A stretch of 64,000 nucleotides of DNA. It comes from Chlorops oryzae. Lineage: Eukaryota; Arthropoda; Insecta; Diptera; Chloropidae. This document shows positions 23,701-35,065 of this stretch, one piece after another. The position numbers and the translations under genes were made by a program. Each line of letters opens with the position of its first letter. Position 1 is the stretch's first letter. Under the pieces are notes generated by a model that saw only the letters and a list, made by a program, of their open reading frames with translations, searched no databases and had not been told where the DNA came from. The DNA is taken from contig CM035808.1 of assembly GCA_020466095.1 (NCBI GenBank), positions 17,649,853 to 17,713,852 on the forward strand, written 5' to 3'.

Positions 23701-23974
23701 TTAACGAAATGAATCAGATGGTCCAGGCTGGTACTAATTTTTGAATTCTTTAAAAACTCATTTCAATAAAATTTAATTAATGTAGGGTTAAGTCGATTCG
23801 ATTTGAACCCTTAGACTGCGAAGACTCCCGAAGGCTCCCAAACGAAACGAAACCGAAACAAACGGTTTTAAAAATGGAATTTTTCACTATCAAAACGAAA
23901 ACGTTTCGTTTGATCCGGTATGTTCGCAGCCTTGAGGATGAATTCCCACGAAACTGCCAAATATTTTTATCTAA

Positions 23975-24365
23975 TACTAGCTGATACAGCAAATTTCGTA
24001 CAGCGTTAGAAGTAATCATCCTCCTTGTTTCGCTTGACGTTTAAAGATACATGAATTCCCTTTAAATTACAAATTACTTTTCCATAAATTTTCGATATGA
24101 TGCAGTTCATTTATTTAAAAAATAATATGTATGCGTAATGTTACGGCCTACTGTACTTTCTTGAAATAAAATTGCTCATACGTCGGATACATAAACTAAA
24201 AATTGCTCGATGGGACCAAATATTGAGGTATATGGATATGAAAAATAGATGTTGGCCTATTCCCAGATCTTGCTGATATGCACACAAAATTTCATTCAAA
24301 TCGGTCTAGCCATTTCGGAGAAGTTCTGTAACAAACACCGCGACACAAGAATTTTATATACTTAT
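23975..24365. repeat. Interspersed repeat (ACTAGCTG...), copy 1
   Basis: It begins ACTAGCTGATACAGCAAATTTCGTACAGCG. It includes TTGCTCATACGTCGG and AAAATTGCTCGATGGGACC, which recur at 29,318-29,425, and ends CGCGACACAAGAATTTTATATA. The ACTAGCTGA start and AAATCGGTCTAGCCATTTCGGAG segment are typical of an old non-autonomous repeat found in many insects. The superfamily is not assigned. Confidence 0.6.
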
Positions 24366-26028
24366 GAGATTTAATCGTTCCCTTTTCATATTCGACCTCA
24401 AATTCCTCTCACTAGCCCGAGATGAGTTATGTTATCGCCTTCAAACGAGACTAATCTTCATTAGCTTAAGATCCCGTAAGCTCGCAGTTTTAGTAAAAAT
24501 TATATTAAAATTTTTTAATATGTATTGTCAAAAATATTGGTGCATTGAAAATGAAAACACAAAAGCCGAAATATTCAAAAGCAAAGTATTACGAATGTTA
24601 TCCATCATCATTTCACACGAAAAATGTTTCAATTAAAATGCAGTAAACCATAAATAATATAATAATATGTGAGAAACACCTTCGCTTATGGTCAAAAGCA
24701 TACAAAGCAGATTTATGCTCGTCTATATGAGGCATACATTGATATACATATACGTACAGAAAACGAACTATTTCACACAAAAACCCATAACGGTGTGATG
24801 CATTAATCCATCACTGGATTTTGAATTTTGTTGAAATTTTAAAATTTCCTTTCATTCACATGCAAATTGCCTTGCCGCAAGAGAACCTCTCCGGCAAATA
24901 TGTTTGCTCGCATGCTCGAACGACTGTTGGCGTGTGTGCGTGTGCGCGCGTGTGTGTGTGTGTGTGTGTGCTTGTGTGCTATGGAGAGCACACATGCGAA
25001 TTCGCACGTGCATGGGCTATGGTTGTTATTTATCGAATGAGTTTTTATTCATAATGATTTTCGTATTCAAGGCTTTGCAAAAGTGAAACCAGATTCGAAT
25101 GTCGATTTGAATTTTTTGGTTTTTGTTTTTTGTTTTCTGTTTTTTGTTTTCTGTTTTTCGGGTTTATTTCATCATAAATATTGCAATAAACTTTAATGAA
25201 AGCAATCGATAAAAATCGAATTTCCTCAAACTAAATCATAAATTCGATTGGCAAATGGCGAGTCTGTATTTTCGTTAAACAGGTATGAATTCGAAATTCG
25301 AAAATGTGCCAACACGTTCAATGATAATGTTAATTTAACCAAAAAAAAAAAAAAAAAAAAAAAATGGTTTTAGCTAGCATCAAAGCAATCGAAGGAAAAT
25401 TTCCGCTAAGTTAAATTTTAATTTTTCTACGCATTTTTTCCCCATCTCTCAATTTTTCGCAAAGAAACCAATTTGCTGACAAATAAGAAAATTAATTGAA
25501 AAATAAATTGTCATTACATATGTCGCTGGAGTTAACATTTAAGCTCGGCTCCAGCGCAGCTCACATCTCAATTTTCAAGTCTCGATTTTTTATGTCTCAG
25601 CAATTTCGGTCGCAGAGCGCACACACGGCTGGCGAAGTCCATACACCGGGAACTATTGAGTTATGCAATTTGTTGTTTATTGTCGTAAAAATAAAAAAAA
25701 CAAACGTTTTGAAATAAATACGAGCGAAACTTAAAAAAACAAAAACAAAAACCATATAACTAGCAAGAGAAAAAAAAAACTCTAGCGCGATTTTTATGTT
25801 ATGACCGAAAATCGTAAGCTGCAAAAATATTGCGAATGGTTTTAAGCTGTCATGAAAGAATTTGTCCGGCGTTCACATAGAGAGACCGAAATGAAATTGA
25901 AAAATGTACATTTAGGTGACAGCTTCCCCAGAATGTTTCCAACTCAGTTTTCTTATTGTTTCGGTGTTGTATTGAGTGTGTGTGTTTTGGGAATTAATTT
26001 ATAGCAATTCGATGAAGCACATAATATG
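24366..26028. other. Non-coding; (TG)n and poly-A microsatellites
   Basis: A (TG)n run lies at ~24,950-24,971, TTTTTGTTTTCTG repeats at ~25,119-25,158, and a 24-base poly-A at ~25,341-25,364. No gene supported. Confidence 0.4.
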
Positions 26029-26339
26029 CACTAAAAAAATTCCGTCGCAGAATCTATGATATCCGACGTAGTATCTATTATATCCGCAATTGATATAGGT
26101 CCAATTGCAGGATATCATATATTATACGACAGCTTTGCAGTAGTTTCTACGATGAGATATGTCATTGATTTCAACGATATATAATATAACGTAGATTTAA
26201 CGATATTCCATCTTAGGAACTATGATGTTATATCATAGGAACTACGATATCAAATCATAGGAACTTCGCTATTATATCATAGGAACTACGGTTTCAAATC
26301 TTGAACTACATTTCTATAACTTCTTAATTTTGATATGAA

Positions 26340-26376
26340 TTCTTGTAGGCGGGTTCGATTCCTGCTCCAGCGAGCG
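26340..26376 (+). other. B-box-bearing tRNA-like fragment
   Basis: GGCGGGTTCGATTCCTGCTCC contains a perfect B box GGTTCGATTCC. No full tRNA is visible because the upstream A-box region is absent or degenerate. Confidence 0.45.
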
Positions 26377-26649
26377 TATTTTTTTTTTTTTTTTGGAAAA
26401 GTATATATAATTTAACATTTATATTAGTTAAAAAACTAAGGGAGAAAAAATTTTACCAATCTTTTTATGATTAAAAAATTAAAAAAGATTCTATAGAAAT
26501 TTCATGAAAGAGCTTGTGGTGCGTGACGTTTTGGAAGGCGCGATGAAAGCAACTATTTATTGGTTGGCAACTTATTTTCTGTTCCCCGTATTTTTTCCTT
26601 GAAATTTACTTGCCTGTTTTATTCTCCGTTTTTCCACCAATTTCTTTGG

Positions 26650-26712
26650 CCTGTGACAAGGTCCGAACTCGGACCTTCCAGATTACAAGTCTAGCACACT
26701 TGCTAGTTTTAT
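26650..26712 (-). other. tRNA-like module
   Basis: The minus strand reads CTAGCAAGTGTGCTAGACTT, TGTAATCTGG, then AGGTCCGAGTTCGGACCTT (T-arm/B-box-like, with good self-pairing). It resembles the minus-strand modules at 16.5-17.2 kb. Confidence 0.45.
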
Positions 26713-26963
26713 TATATCAATATAAGTGGGAAACAGTAGAAACTATTAAATTGACAGTAGAACTTATTGTATTTTACGTAGATTCTATGAAATTTCCATC
26801 GTAGATTCTATGATATTTGACTCGCAAAATCTATCATGGACATATTTCTTCCACAGTAGAAACTATTATAATTACAGTAAAACTTATTGTATTTTACGTA
26901 GATTCTATTATATTTTTCTACGTTTTTCTATCGTAGGAACAACGATGCAAAATTTTTTCAGTG

Positions 26964-29317
26964 TGCTTTTAATTTATGACACATAACCCCGAATTTTTCG
27001 GTTACATACAGTCTCAATTCACTTTTCGTTATAAGAAATGGGCAGAGATGATTATAAAGGGCATAGCCAACTGACTATCCATGGTCGTAACTATCGACAG
27101 TTTTCCAGCTCTACTTATATGTATTTTTTCAAAATAGCGCAGAAAATGGCACAAAATCGGAAATACACTGAAAAAAATGATTTCATTTTTATTTTCATTT
27201 TTGTGCAAACATTTTTCTTAGTGTTAAATTTAGAACAATTTTTTTTAGTTTTCTTGTTTTAATAATTTTCAGTCGCAATTGTTTTCATCTTTCTATCTTA
27301 TTTAGGTTTTAAGATATAAAATTTTGAAAAAAGGCTTACAAAAAAGAGCTTTTCAATGATATTTCAAGGATTCTAGTAGTAGTAGTAGGACTCCAAAAAA
27401 TAACAAAATGTTAAAGTCCCTTTCAATGGGCTCCAGTCGGCTGTTCGCTTGCAGTAATTCCGAATAATAGTATTCATGTGTAGGTAGCAAAAAAACGATG
27501 CAAACCTGCTCGAATAGGTGAAGAATCCAGAAATCGAGTTAATTTCAGAACATTTAAGAGTGGTAAAGGCACAAATTTTGATACTTTTAAGGGGGATTAC
27601 TTCAATGTATGGCATACTGTATAAGAATTTCTCCTACAGATGTGTAATAAGCACGTGAATGAGTAAACACCGTGGAATACTTTTTGGAGTTTGTATTTTG
27701 CTGCTGACTAGGACACTCTCTCAAAAATGGTGCGAATAGACAATAGGATGCCTTGACAGAAGTTCACATTCTGAAGGAGAAATAGAGTGAATAAAATCGA
27801 GAAATCGATTAATTGGGAAGGAAAATCTATAAGACTATCTTTTACCCCTTAAGATTGGTTTATTTCCATTGAAAAAATTCCTATGATGCACACAGCTAAG
27901 CCTGCATTGCACTTCATCATGAGTCTTTGTATAAGTTTAAAGTTTAAAGTTTACATTTTTAGTTTTATTTGAACCGTTGAACCGAACCGGCAATCAGAAT
28001 TTTCCGAGAAGTGTGATACATTGTGTTAAAAATTTACTCGATAGGGAAAGTTAAAAATTGTGCGGCCACTGAACACAAAACAGTATTCGAATTCGAAATT
28101 GAAGGGATATCGAGAAGCGAGTAAGAATATCAATATCAAGCAATGAATATTGTTTGAAAAAATTTTGTTTTCTGCGAATCCGGGAACATAATTCGATTGA
28201 GTTTTCTCATCAAATAAAAAAACGAATTTCCCTCTAAGCAAAAAACAAAAAAAGCAAACATAAAATGCATTTGCTTAAACGATCCACATGACTCTCTAAG
28301 GATGTCGCAACTAGGAAAACTTCAGAAAATATGATACATTAAATCGCTTTCGAGAAAAACTTGTAAGCATCTCTTCATGGAATAGAATGGTTTATTTTAT
28401 GGCGGGATTTTTCTGCGAAGCTGTCAACGAAGACATCGCAAGTTCACATATAAATCTGATGTCAGTAAATGGTTTTCTTTTTACGCATAACAAGAGCAAA
28501 TAAATTTCCACAAGTGGAAAGTAGATTTCACTAATAGAACTAAAAATGAAGGCAAGACTTTGGCTTTGCGAAAAGACTCTAAAATATGTGGACGTTCATT
28601 TAAGGGCATTGCACTTGATAAGCTCTAGTCGTCTTGATGGGATTTCAATTTTTTTTTTATGACACCCACAATATATATTAAATATTTTCTATTACGTTTT
28701 GCGACTTAACTTTGTTTAATTTTTTTTGCTTGTTTTTTTTCACATTAAAATACGAAATTTTAAAAACTGTAAAAACAACATTATAACTCATTTAACCCGT
28801 AAACTTTTTAAAACCGTAAAACTTTTACGACTTCGTCTTCCGCTTAGTAAGATACTTTAATGCACAGAAATAGAAAACTTCAAACTCTTATGAAGTGCGC
28901 CAATTCGAAACGCAAGATGGGCAAGTTTCATATTCGAAGCTCAATAAGAAGCTAAGAACGAACGAAAGCAGCTGAACGCCCATTCCATTCGTGAAGTACT
29001 ATTTCAGTTTGATTATTTTCACCTTACACGGCAATTGAGCTTAGTGGAAATTTTGATGAGAACAGAAGTTTCTTGTTAATCTCGAAAATTATTAAGTCTT
29101 AAGGTCTAACTAGACCTCAACTCGTTTAGGGAATTTTCAATAGAAATGATAAAAAATAAAAAAATAAAACTCTTCATATTTTCACCGATCGTCTCAGAAG
29201 AAACTGATGTATCATAAATCATTGACTAAAAATATACAGATGTCTTTATATTCGTCTTCCTCTTAAAAAATAAGTCGTATACGTAATGTACCAAATGTTT
29301 TTTCTTTTTCAAAAACA
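26964..29317. other. Non-coding
   Basis: Contains (TAG)5 at ~27,375-27,388 and scattered poly-A/T. A lone CACTGAAAAAAATGATTT at ~27,165 resembles the end of the preceding element type. No gene supported. Confidence 0.35.
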
Positions 29318-29425
29318 TTGCTCATACGTCGGGTACTAAAACTAAAAATTGCTCGATGGGACCAAATATTAAAGCTTAGTGGAATGAAAAATAGATCTTG
29401 ACCAATTCTCAGACCTTTATTTGAA
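29318..29425. repeat. Interspersed repeat, copy 2 (partner of 23,975-24,365)
   Basis: Shares TTGCTCATACGTCGG, CTAAAAATTGCTCGATGGG and GAATGAAAAATAGATCTTG with the copy near 24.2 kb. Only the central part is recognisable. Confidence 0.65.
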
Positions 29426-29761
29426 GAAAGGTTGTACCAAATAAGCCTTTTTTTTTAGCTTCAATCCTTCAGTAATTCCGAGTACTCTCTAGCTGCTAAG
29501 AAACTAGACGGAGCTATACTTTTCTCTCTTAATTTTCCAGCCAATGCTATTTCATTCAACTGTCTATTTTATCATTCGGCTTTCATTGATTGATAAAACT
29601 GTGCTAGTTCAAAAAACCGACAGACGGCTTTCATATCTAAAAATAATAACAAAAATTCGCCGAATACAATGGCGATACTGATTGTTTTGTGATTGGCTCA
29701 GTTAACGCAGATTTTCGCGTTTAAATGTGGATCCCTTAAGTATGCAAACATAGTTTTGTTA

Positions 29762-29830
29762 ATGCCATGGGCGGGTTTTGAACTCCAGAACTCTCAGTTG
29801 CTGGTCATTTGCATTTCCATTACGCCGTTT
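29762..29830 (-). other. tRNA-like module
   Basis: The minus strand reads AACGGCGTAATGGAAATGC (A-box region) and GGAGTTCAAAACCCGCCC (B-box region), ~45 bases apart. It resembles the modules at 16.5-17.2 kb. Not a convincing functional tRNA. Confidence 0.45.
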
Positions 29831-31675
29831 TGTCAAATAACATCATAGCTGTTAAAGTTCTTTTTGAAAACAGTTTCTTTAAACTGAAAAAATATATAAG
29901 AAAAATCGAAAGTCAACAATTTTACTTCCCCTTAAAGTATGCTTCACTTTTTTAATAAATGTGATAAAATCGAAAAGAATCACGTATAAAATACCAATTA
30001 AAATTGCGATTACAACGAAGTTTTGCACAGGAATTCTAATAAATACAAGGAATTAACATTATCGTTACTATTCTGTCATAAATACATAGCAACATGAACT
30101 AAATATATATATTTTTTTATGAAGCTATTCATAATTTTTAAACCGCGATATCTCAAAAACCAGAGGCAATTTGAAAAAAAAAAAAAAAAAAAAAACCGGT
30201 TATGGGACTGAATTCAGCGCTTCCCAATTATGTTTTCAGATTTGTCTTAATGTTCTCGGTCAAAAAAAGTACCAAATTCGAGCACAGTGTAATTACTCCC
30301 AAATTTAACTATGCCAAGAGTAGAAGTTTTCTGGTCAATCGTGAAATAAAACCCACGCCCTTGGTCGGATTATCTGTTGCCCTGTTTTTGATACTCAAAT
30401 TCGAATTCATTAAACATTTTAATCCTGAACTGGTCATCCCTTGGAAGCCCTACGCTTTTCTTAGAGAAGAGGATACCAGAAGTAGTAGAAGTCACCTTCC
30501 AAGTGACTCAGGTGTATCCTCTTTGTGTGCAATAATTTTTATATTACTCTCAAGTGATGAAGAGGTCAATTAACCAAAAATAAAGAATCTTTTTAGGTTA
30601 CTCAGAATATGGCTTGTCAATATGGGGAAAATTTTATGTATGGGAATTGGGGAACCAATTGACCTCTAATTGCCTAATAGGAGATCCATTCGTGGAGTAG
30701 TTAAATGTGGGATTGGTTATCTTTCAATGACAGCTCAATGTAAAAAAAGACAGCTTAAAGCATTGGTTTGAAAGTCAAAAAGGGAGTAGTCCTCGTAATT
30801 TTATGTCTAGCCGGGGAGTAGTTGGAATTACTGCAGTATAATGCATTCGTAAAAACGCCACTGTTATTCCATTCCAATTCCTTTAAAGTAGTAGTTCCTT
30901 TCTCTTAAAATTCTTCTTTGAGTGCTTTTCTAATCTAATCAGGAAAATGCAGCACGCACAAAGCATCCTCACCATACAGCTCAAAAGTCCTTCCTGCTTT
31001 TTCTTTTATTCTTCAGTCTTAATACAATTAAAAGTTACCAACGCAGCATCGCGAATGCAAGCCGGAATAGAAATAAAAAGTAATAAATGAAATTATGTCC
31101 TTTTTGTTTTGTTCTTTTTTTGTTTCTTTGGGAATTAATAGTTTTTGGGAGAAAGAAAGCTTGGTTATCTAATTCAATGGGGAACTGATGTCGATGTCGA
31201 ACTCGACTGTCGACTGGTGGGAAAATAATTCGAAAAGCGAAAAGATACTTTTCAATTCATCGCATTTGATGAAAATCCATTTTCCGAAAGATTCAAGTGC
31301 ACTTTGCGAATAAGCGGAAAGTTTCCATTTTTATTGCTAATTGTGCTTTTTTCACATAAATTGTAAAGTTTTAAGTACCTACTACTTTTTGTATTTTTCG
31401 CTCTTTCGGAAGACAAATGAAAATAGCGTTCTCTTCTTTTAATTGTCGCACTGGAAGAGTGTGAGCAGATGATGCTAAAGCTTCAAATTTGCGTTTGGGT
31501 AAAAGCTAGTGTCTCTGTAGGAAAGTGTCTCCTGCATGACATTTCATCGTGCATCTTATATTCTTTTGTCTGTTGGGGTTTTGGTCTCCAAGCTCTGAAG
31601 AAAGACATAATATTTGCTTCAGGCATTCGGGCCTTCAACAGTCCCGAAAGATTCCATGAGGACGACGGTTCTTTT
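29831..31675. other. Non-coding
   Basis: Poly-A of ~22 bases at ~30,174-30,195. A 123-codon open frame follows at 30,202-30,573 with no domain, no splice support and ordinary intergenic composition, so I do not call a gene. Confidence 0.35.
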
Positions 31676-32066
31676 GTTAAGACTAGGGCTCGCTAAAAAA
31701 AAAATGCACTAAAAATGACGAAAATTGCGTTACAACTAATGAAAAAATGCTGGCAAAGTTTTCAAGCTCATTCCTCTGGAAAAATCTCCTCAAGTTCTTT
31801 GTTTTATGATTTAAAACTAATTAAAAACGTTTTATTTTAAAGGTGTTCCTTTGAATCCATTGCAATTAAAAATTCAGTGCAAAAAAATATTTATAAAATA
31901 CACAGAAAATTGTATTTGAAACAATTTTTGGGCATTAGTCAAAGATTTGAAGAAAATTTTCCAGATGCATTAATTTTGATATTTTTAACGGTATTTTTCA
32001 TCGTTTTTTAAGACATTTTTTGTCATTTTTTTTTTTAGTGCATTTTTACCGAGTTCTAGTTATGAC
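31676..32066. mobile_element. hAT-type MITE (375 bp) with 8-bp TSD
   Basis: The body 31,684-32,058 starts TAGGGCTCGCTAAAAAA. It ends with the complement of TAGAACTCGGTAAAAA, and the inverted arms share ATGCACTAAAAA and AATGAC. The flanking 8-mers are GTTAAGAC (31,676-31,683) and GTTATGAC (32,059-32,066), with one mismatch, matching the nTnnnnAn pattern of hAT target sites. No transposase sequence remains. Confidence 0.72.
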
Positions 32067-33186
32067 ACCATCCAAGTAGTGTAAAAAATATCACAAAATT
32101 TATCAAGCGCCATGAGTGATTTCGGTGCAATTTTTCTCGCTGGGGCACCTACTGGCACTTTTTACATTGACAAAGAAATTATTCAAACGTTGTTTTTTAT
32201 TCATAAATTTATTCACGGTCCTTCAATTTTCACGAATAAATATATCCTCTGGCATATCCTCTGACATATCGACGAGAAATAGCCACTATAAAAGAGGGTC
32301 TTGTTTTTGTTTTTTTTTTCCAATTTTATTTATAATAATTGATATTGAAAATGACATATGACATAAATGGGTCCATTTGGAGCGGACACAACCAAAAGGA
32401 GACAATTTAAGGGGCGGACATTAATGAACGTGCAAAGATGTCCTCACAATAGGCAGGCGACACACTTTTGCTGTTTTTTGAGCTACGAAAAAGCATTATG
32501 CATTTTATGCAATGAAGATTTCATTAACACTTTAGCAGCTAACTCTGCTTTTTATTTTTAATATTTTTTCTTTCGAAAAATTCAATGATTTATTATTTAG
32601 TTCCTGTGATCAAAACTGATTGGAATTTTTGTACTTTTTAATGAGACTAAAATTAACTCTTGATGTGAAGCAATTTCCAAAAGAAAATTATCCTCAGAAT
32701 GATAGGAGTGTATCGTAAAATATTTGTTCTTTCAACAACCGATAGAACTCATTCAATAACTTTCACAGCACTGTGACTCGCATGAGAATAAAAATGAAAA
32801 AAGCATAAAAAACAAGACAAGAAAATTCAAATAAAAATTAAAATGAAATTATTAACCGACTTTCTTGCAATTTATTCGATCTTCCGTTGCATAAATGCCT
32901 CGCTGCATCGTTTTGAGTGCTGCATAATTTCATTAAAGCATCGTCGTTTGTGTCAAAACTGAAGTATTGGCTCAACAATTGAATTTCCGTGTATCTTGTC
33001 GGATGCCTCAAGTGCGAACGGAACACCATTCATCGCCGGCACTGATTGCTGTAGACGGCATTCACGTTGACAGCAGGCGGTTAAAATGATATTGAATTCA
33101 ATATTGAATTGAAGTTTCTTTTTTACACTTGGACTACTTTAAGTTTGAGTCAGTAGGGGTGAAAAATATGTGCATGAGAAGAGCTA
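32067..33186. other. Non-coding
   Basis: AT-rich, no gene or clear repeat ends seen. Confidence 0.35.
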
Positions 33187-33668
33187 CCCAGAAAACATTT
33201 TCGGAGTGCTCCGAAATATGAGTGCGAAATGAGTCTGAAATATATACAAAATAAGAGGCTCATATAATATTTATGAGTCAAAATATGTCGAAAATAAGAA
33301 ACCATATTTCGGAGTCTGAAATGATTCAGAAATATGTCCGAAAATAGGAGAGTCATATATATGAGTCCTATATGAATCAGAATCAGTCTTTTTAAACTCA
33401 TAAATATGAATGCGATAGAATTCATATATGGCTCCTATTTGAGCGGAAAAAAGAGTCAAATATGAGTGCGGAAAGAATCACATATGGTTTTTATATGATC
33501 GTGGAAAAGAGTCAAATATGAGTGCGGAGTCCTATATGGTTCATTTATGAGCGGAAAAAGAGTCAGATATGAGCGCGGTAGGAGTCATATATGGCTCATA
33601 TTACGAAGGAAATAAGAGTCAGATATGAGAGCAGAAAGAATTATATATGACTCCAAAATGTTCTCCTT
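33187..33668. mobile_element. Foldback element built from GAGTCATATATGG-type units
   Basis: The outer inverted repeats are CAGAAAACATTTTCGGAGT and the complement of GACTCCAAAATGTTCTCC. Inside, motifs GAGTCAAATATGAGTGCGG and GAATCATATATGGCTC recur in direct and inverted order four or five times, so the whole stretch can fold on itself. Non-coding. No target duplication is certain. Confidence 0.6.
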
Positions 33669-34488
33669 CGTTATATGACTTCGGACTCATATGACTTCGG
33701 ACTCACAAGACGACCTTCGCAAGAAGGGAAACACGCTCTTTAAGACTCTTAAAAGAGTTCATAAGGATTCATATATGAGTCTTTTAGAATATTTTTTATC
33801 TAAACAAAAAAAAAAACATTCAATGTCGTTCACGTGAATTAAACACAACAACAGTAATTCAACGAAAAATAACACTGCCATTATGTTAAAAGGACTCTCA
33901 AAGCATGCAGCCCCTGAAGTTATGCTACTGGTTTTTTCTCCTTCTCTTTTCGCTTTCTGCTTCCTTTCTGCTTTTCTTGAAGTTCGCATGCATAACTGAA
34001 AGCTAAATAAGCAAACAACTTTCAGGTCAAAAGACAAACACAATGCGCTATATGCATGGGTGACTGTCTGGCTGTGTGTGTGTGTGTGTGTGTGTTGTGC
34101 TGCGTGCGTGGGTGTGTCTATAAATTCTAATAGCTCTTTGCGTATAAATTTAGATGTGTATATAGTTTTTCGTAGTGTGATGGGAGAGTCTGACTGCATT
34201 TTGAAAACAAAGTTTTTCTTAAATATAAATATGGCTTTTTTTTTTTTTAGAAAAAAATACTTATTTAAACAAAATATGTAGGAATGTACTTAAACTTAAT
34301 AAATGTGCTTGAGAACTTTTTACAAAGAATTACTTTACTCGAATCGTTTAGAACAACGCTTCTTATTTGACGAATCAAGGCAGTCAAAGCAAAAAATTTA
34401 AAGAATCTTTCACAATCATTTAAAATAATGTAGTTATTGTAGTATTTCTTTAGAAGCGTCTGCTTGGAGGAGATAAATTTGTTTAATT
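33669..34488. other. Non-coding; (TG)n
   Basis: A (TG)n run lies at ~34,073-34,095 and poly-T at ~34,238-34,248. No gene. Confidence 0.35.
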
Positions 34489-35065
34489 TTTATAAAGACG
34501 GCCTCTTACGAAGCGAGAGGCTCTGGGTTCGACTCCCAGCTCGGGCGGGGATGTAAGTTGGGTCGTTTTTTGTGTTTCTGTTTTTCTTTCTTTTCCCATA
34601 TTCTGGGCCGATGTGAAGCCTGAGTGTGTCATCCTTAATGGTGGCACCCACACTAACCTAACCTAACCTAACCTAACCTATACCTAACCTAACCTAACCT
34701 AACCTAACCTAACCTAACCTAACCTAACCTAACCTAACCTAACCTAACCTAACCTAACCTAACCTAACCTAACCTAACCTAACCTAACCTAACCTAACCT
34801 AACCTAACCTAAACTAAACTAACCTAACCTAACTAACTAACCTAACCTAACTAACCTAACCTAACCTAACCTAACCTAACCTAACCTAACCTAACCCTAA
34901 CCTAACCTAACCTAACCTAACCTAACCTAACCTAACCTAACCACCTAACCTAACCTAACCTAACCTAACCTAACCTAACCTAACCTAACCTAACCTAACC
35001 TAACCTAACCTAACCTAACCTAACCTAACCTAACCTAACCTAACTTAACCTAACCTATTTATAAA
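34489..35065 (+). mobile_element. Family-A SINE with giant CCTAA tail and 8-bp TSD
   Basis: The head 34,497-34,652 starts GACGGCCTCTTACGAAGCG. Relative to other copies, the A-box region is deleted, but the B box GGGTTCGACTCC and the body (GTGTGTCATCCTTAATGG, ACCCACACTAACC) are intact. It continues without a break into ~400 bp of CCTAA repeats. TTTATAAA occurs on both sides of head plus tail (34,489-34,496 and 35,058-35,065), so the array is inside the SINE insertion. Without its A box the copy should not be transcribed from its own promoter. Confidence 0.85.
34653..35057. repeat. (CCTAA)~80 telomere-like array
   Basis: About 80 units of AACCT (complement AGGTT/TTAGG) with a few variants (TATACCTA, AAACTA, AACTAACTA, ACCCTAA, ACCACCTAA). 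TTAGG is the ancestral insect telomere repeat. Known: Diptera lack TTAGG telomeres, so this is better explained as an expanded SINE tail than as a telomere remnant. Confidence 0.95.

Larger units (their letters stand above)
26029..26963. mobile_element. Candidate element with CACTAAAAAAATT/CACTGAAAAAATT ends
   Basis: The inverted ends CACTAAAAAAATTCCGTCG and CACTGAAAAAATTTTGCATCG bound 935 bp, with TG on both outer flanks (a possible 2-bp duplication). The interior is built of degenerate units such as ATCATAGGAACTACGATAT on the left and CGTAGATTCTATGAT on the right, plus two tRNA-like segments. There is no coding frame with recognisable domains. Confidence 0.55.

Noticed and set aside
30202..30573. 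123-codon plus-strand frame
   Set aside because: No homology recognised, composition like surrounding DNA, follows a poly-A run, no splice or start support.
34653..35057. Interstitial telomere or chromosome-fusion scar
   Set aside because: The array is continuous with a SINE body and lies inside its 8-bp target duplication; flies also lack TTAGG telomeres.
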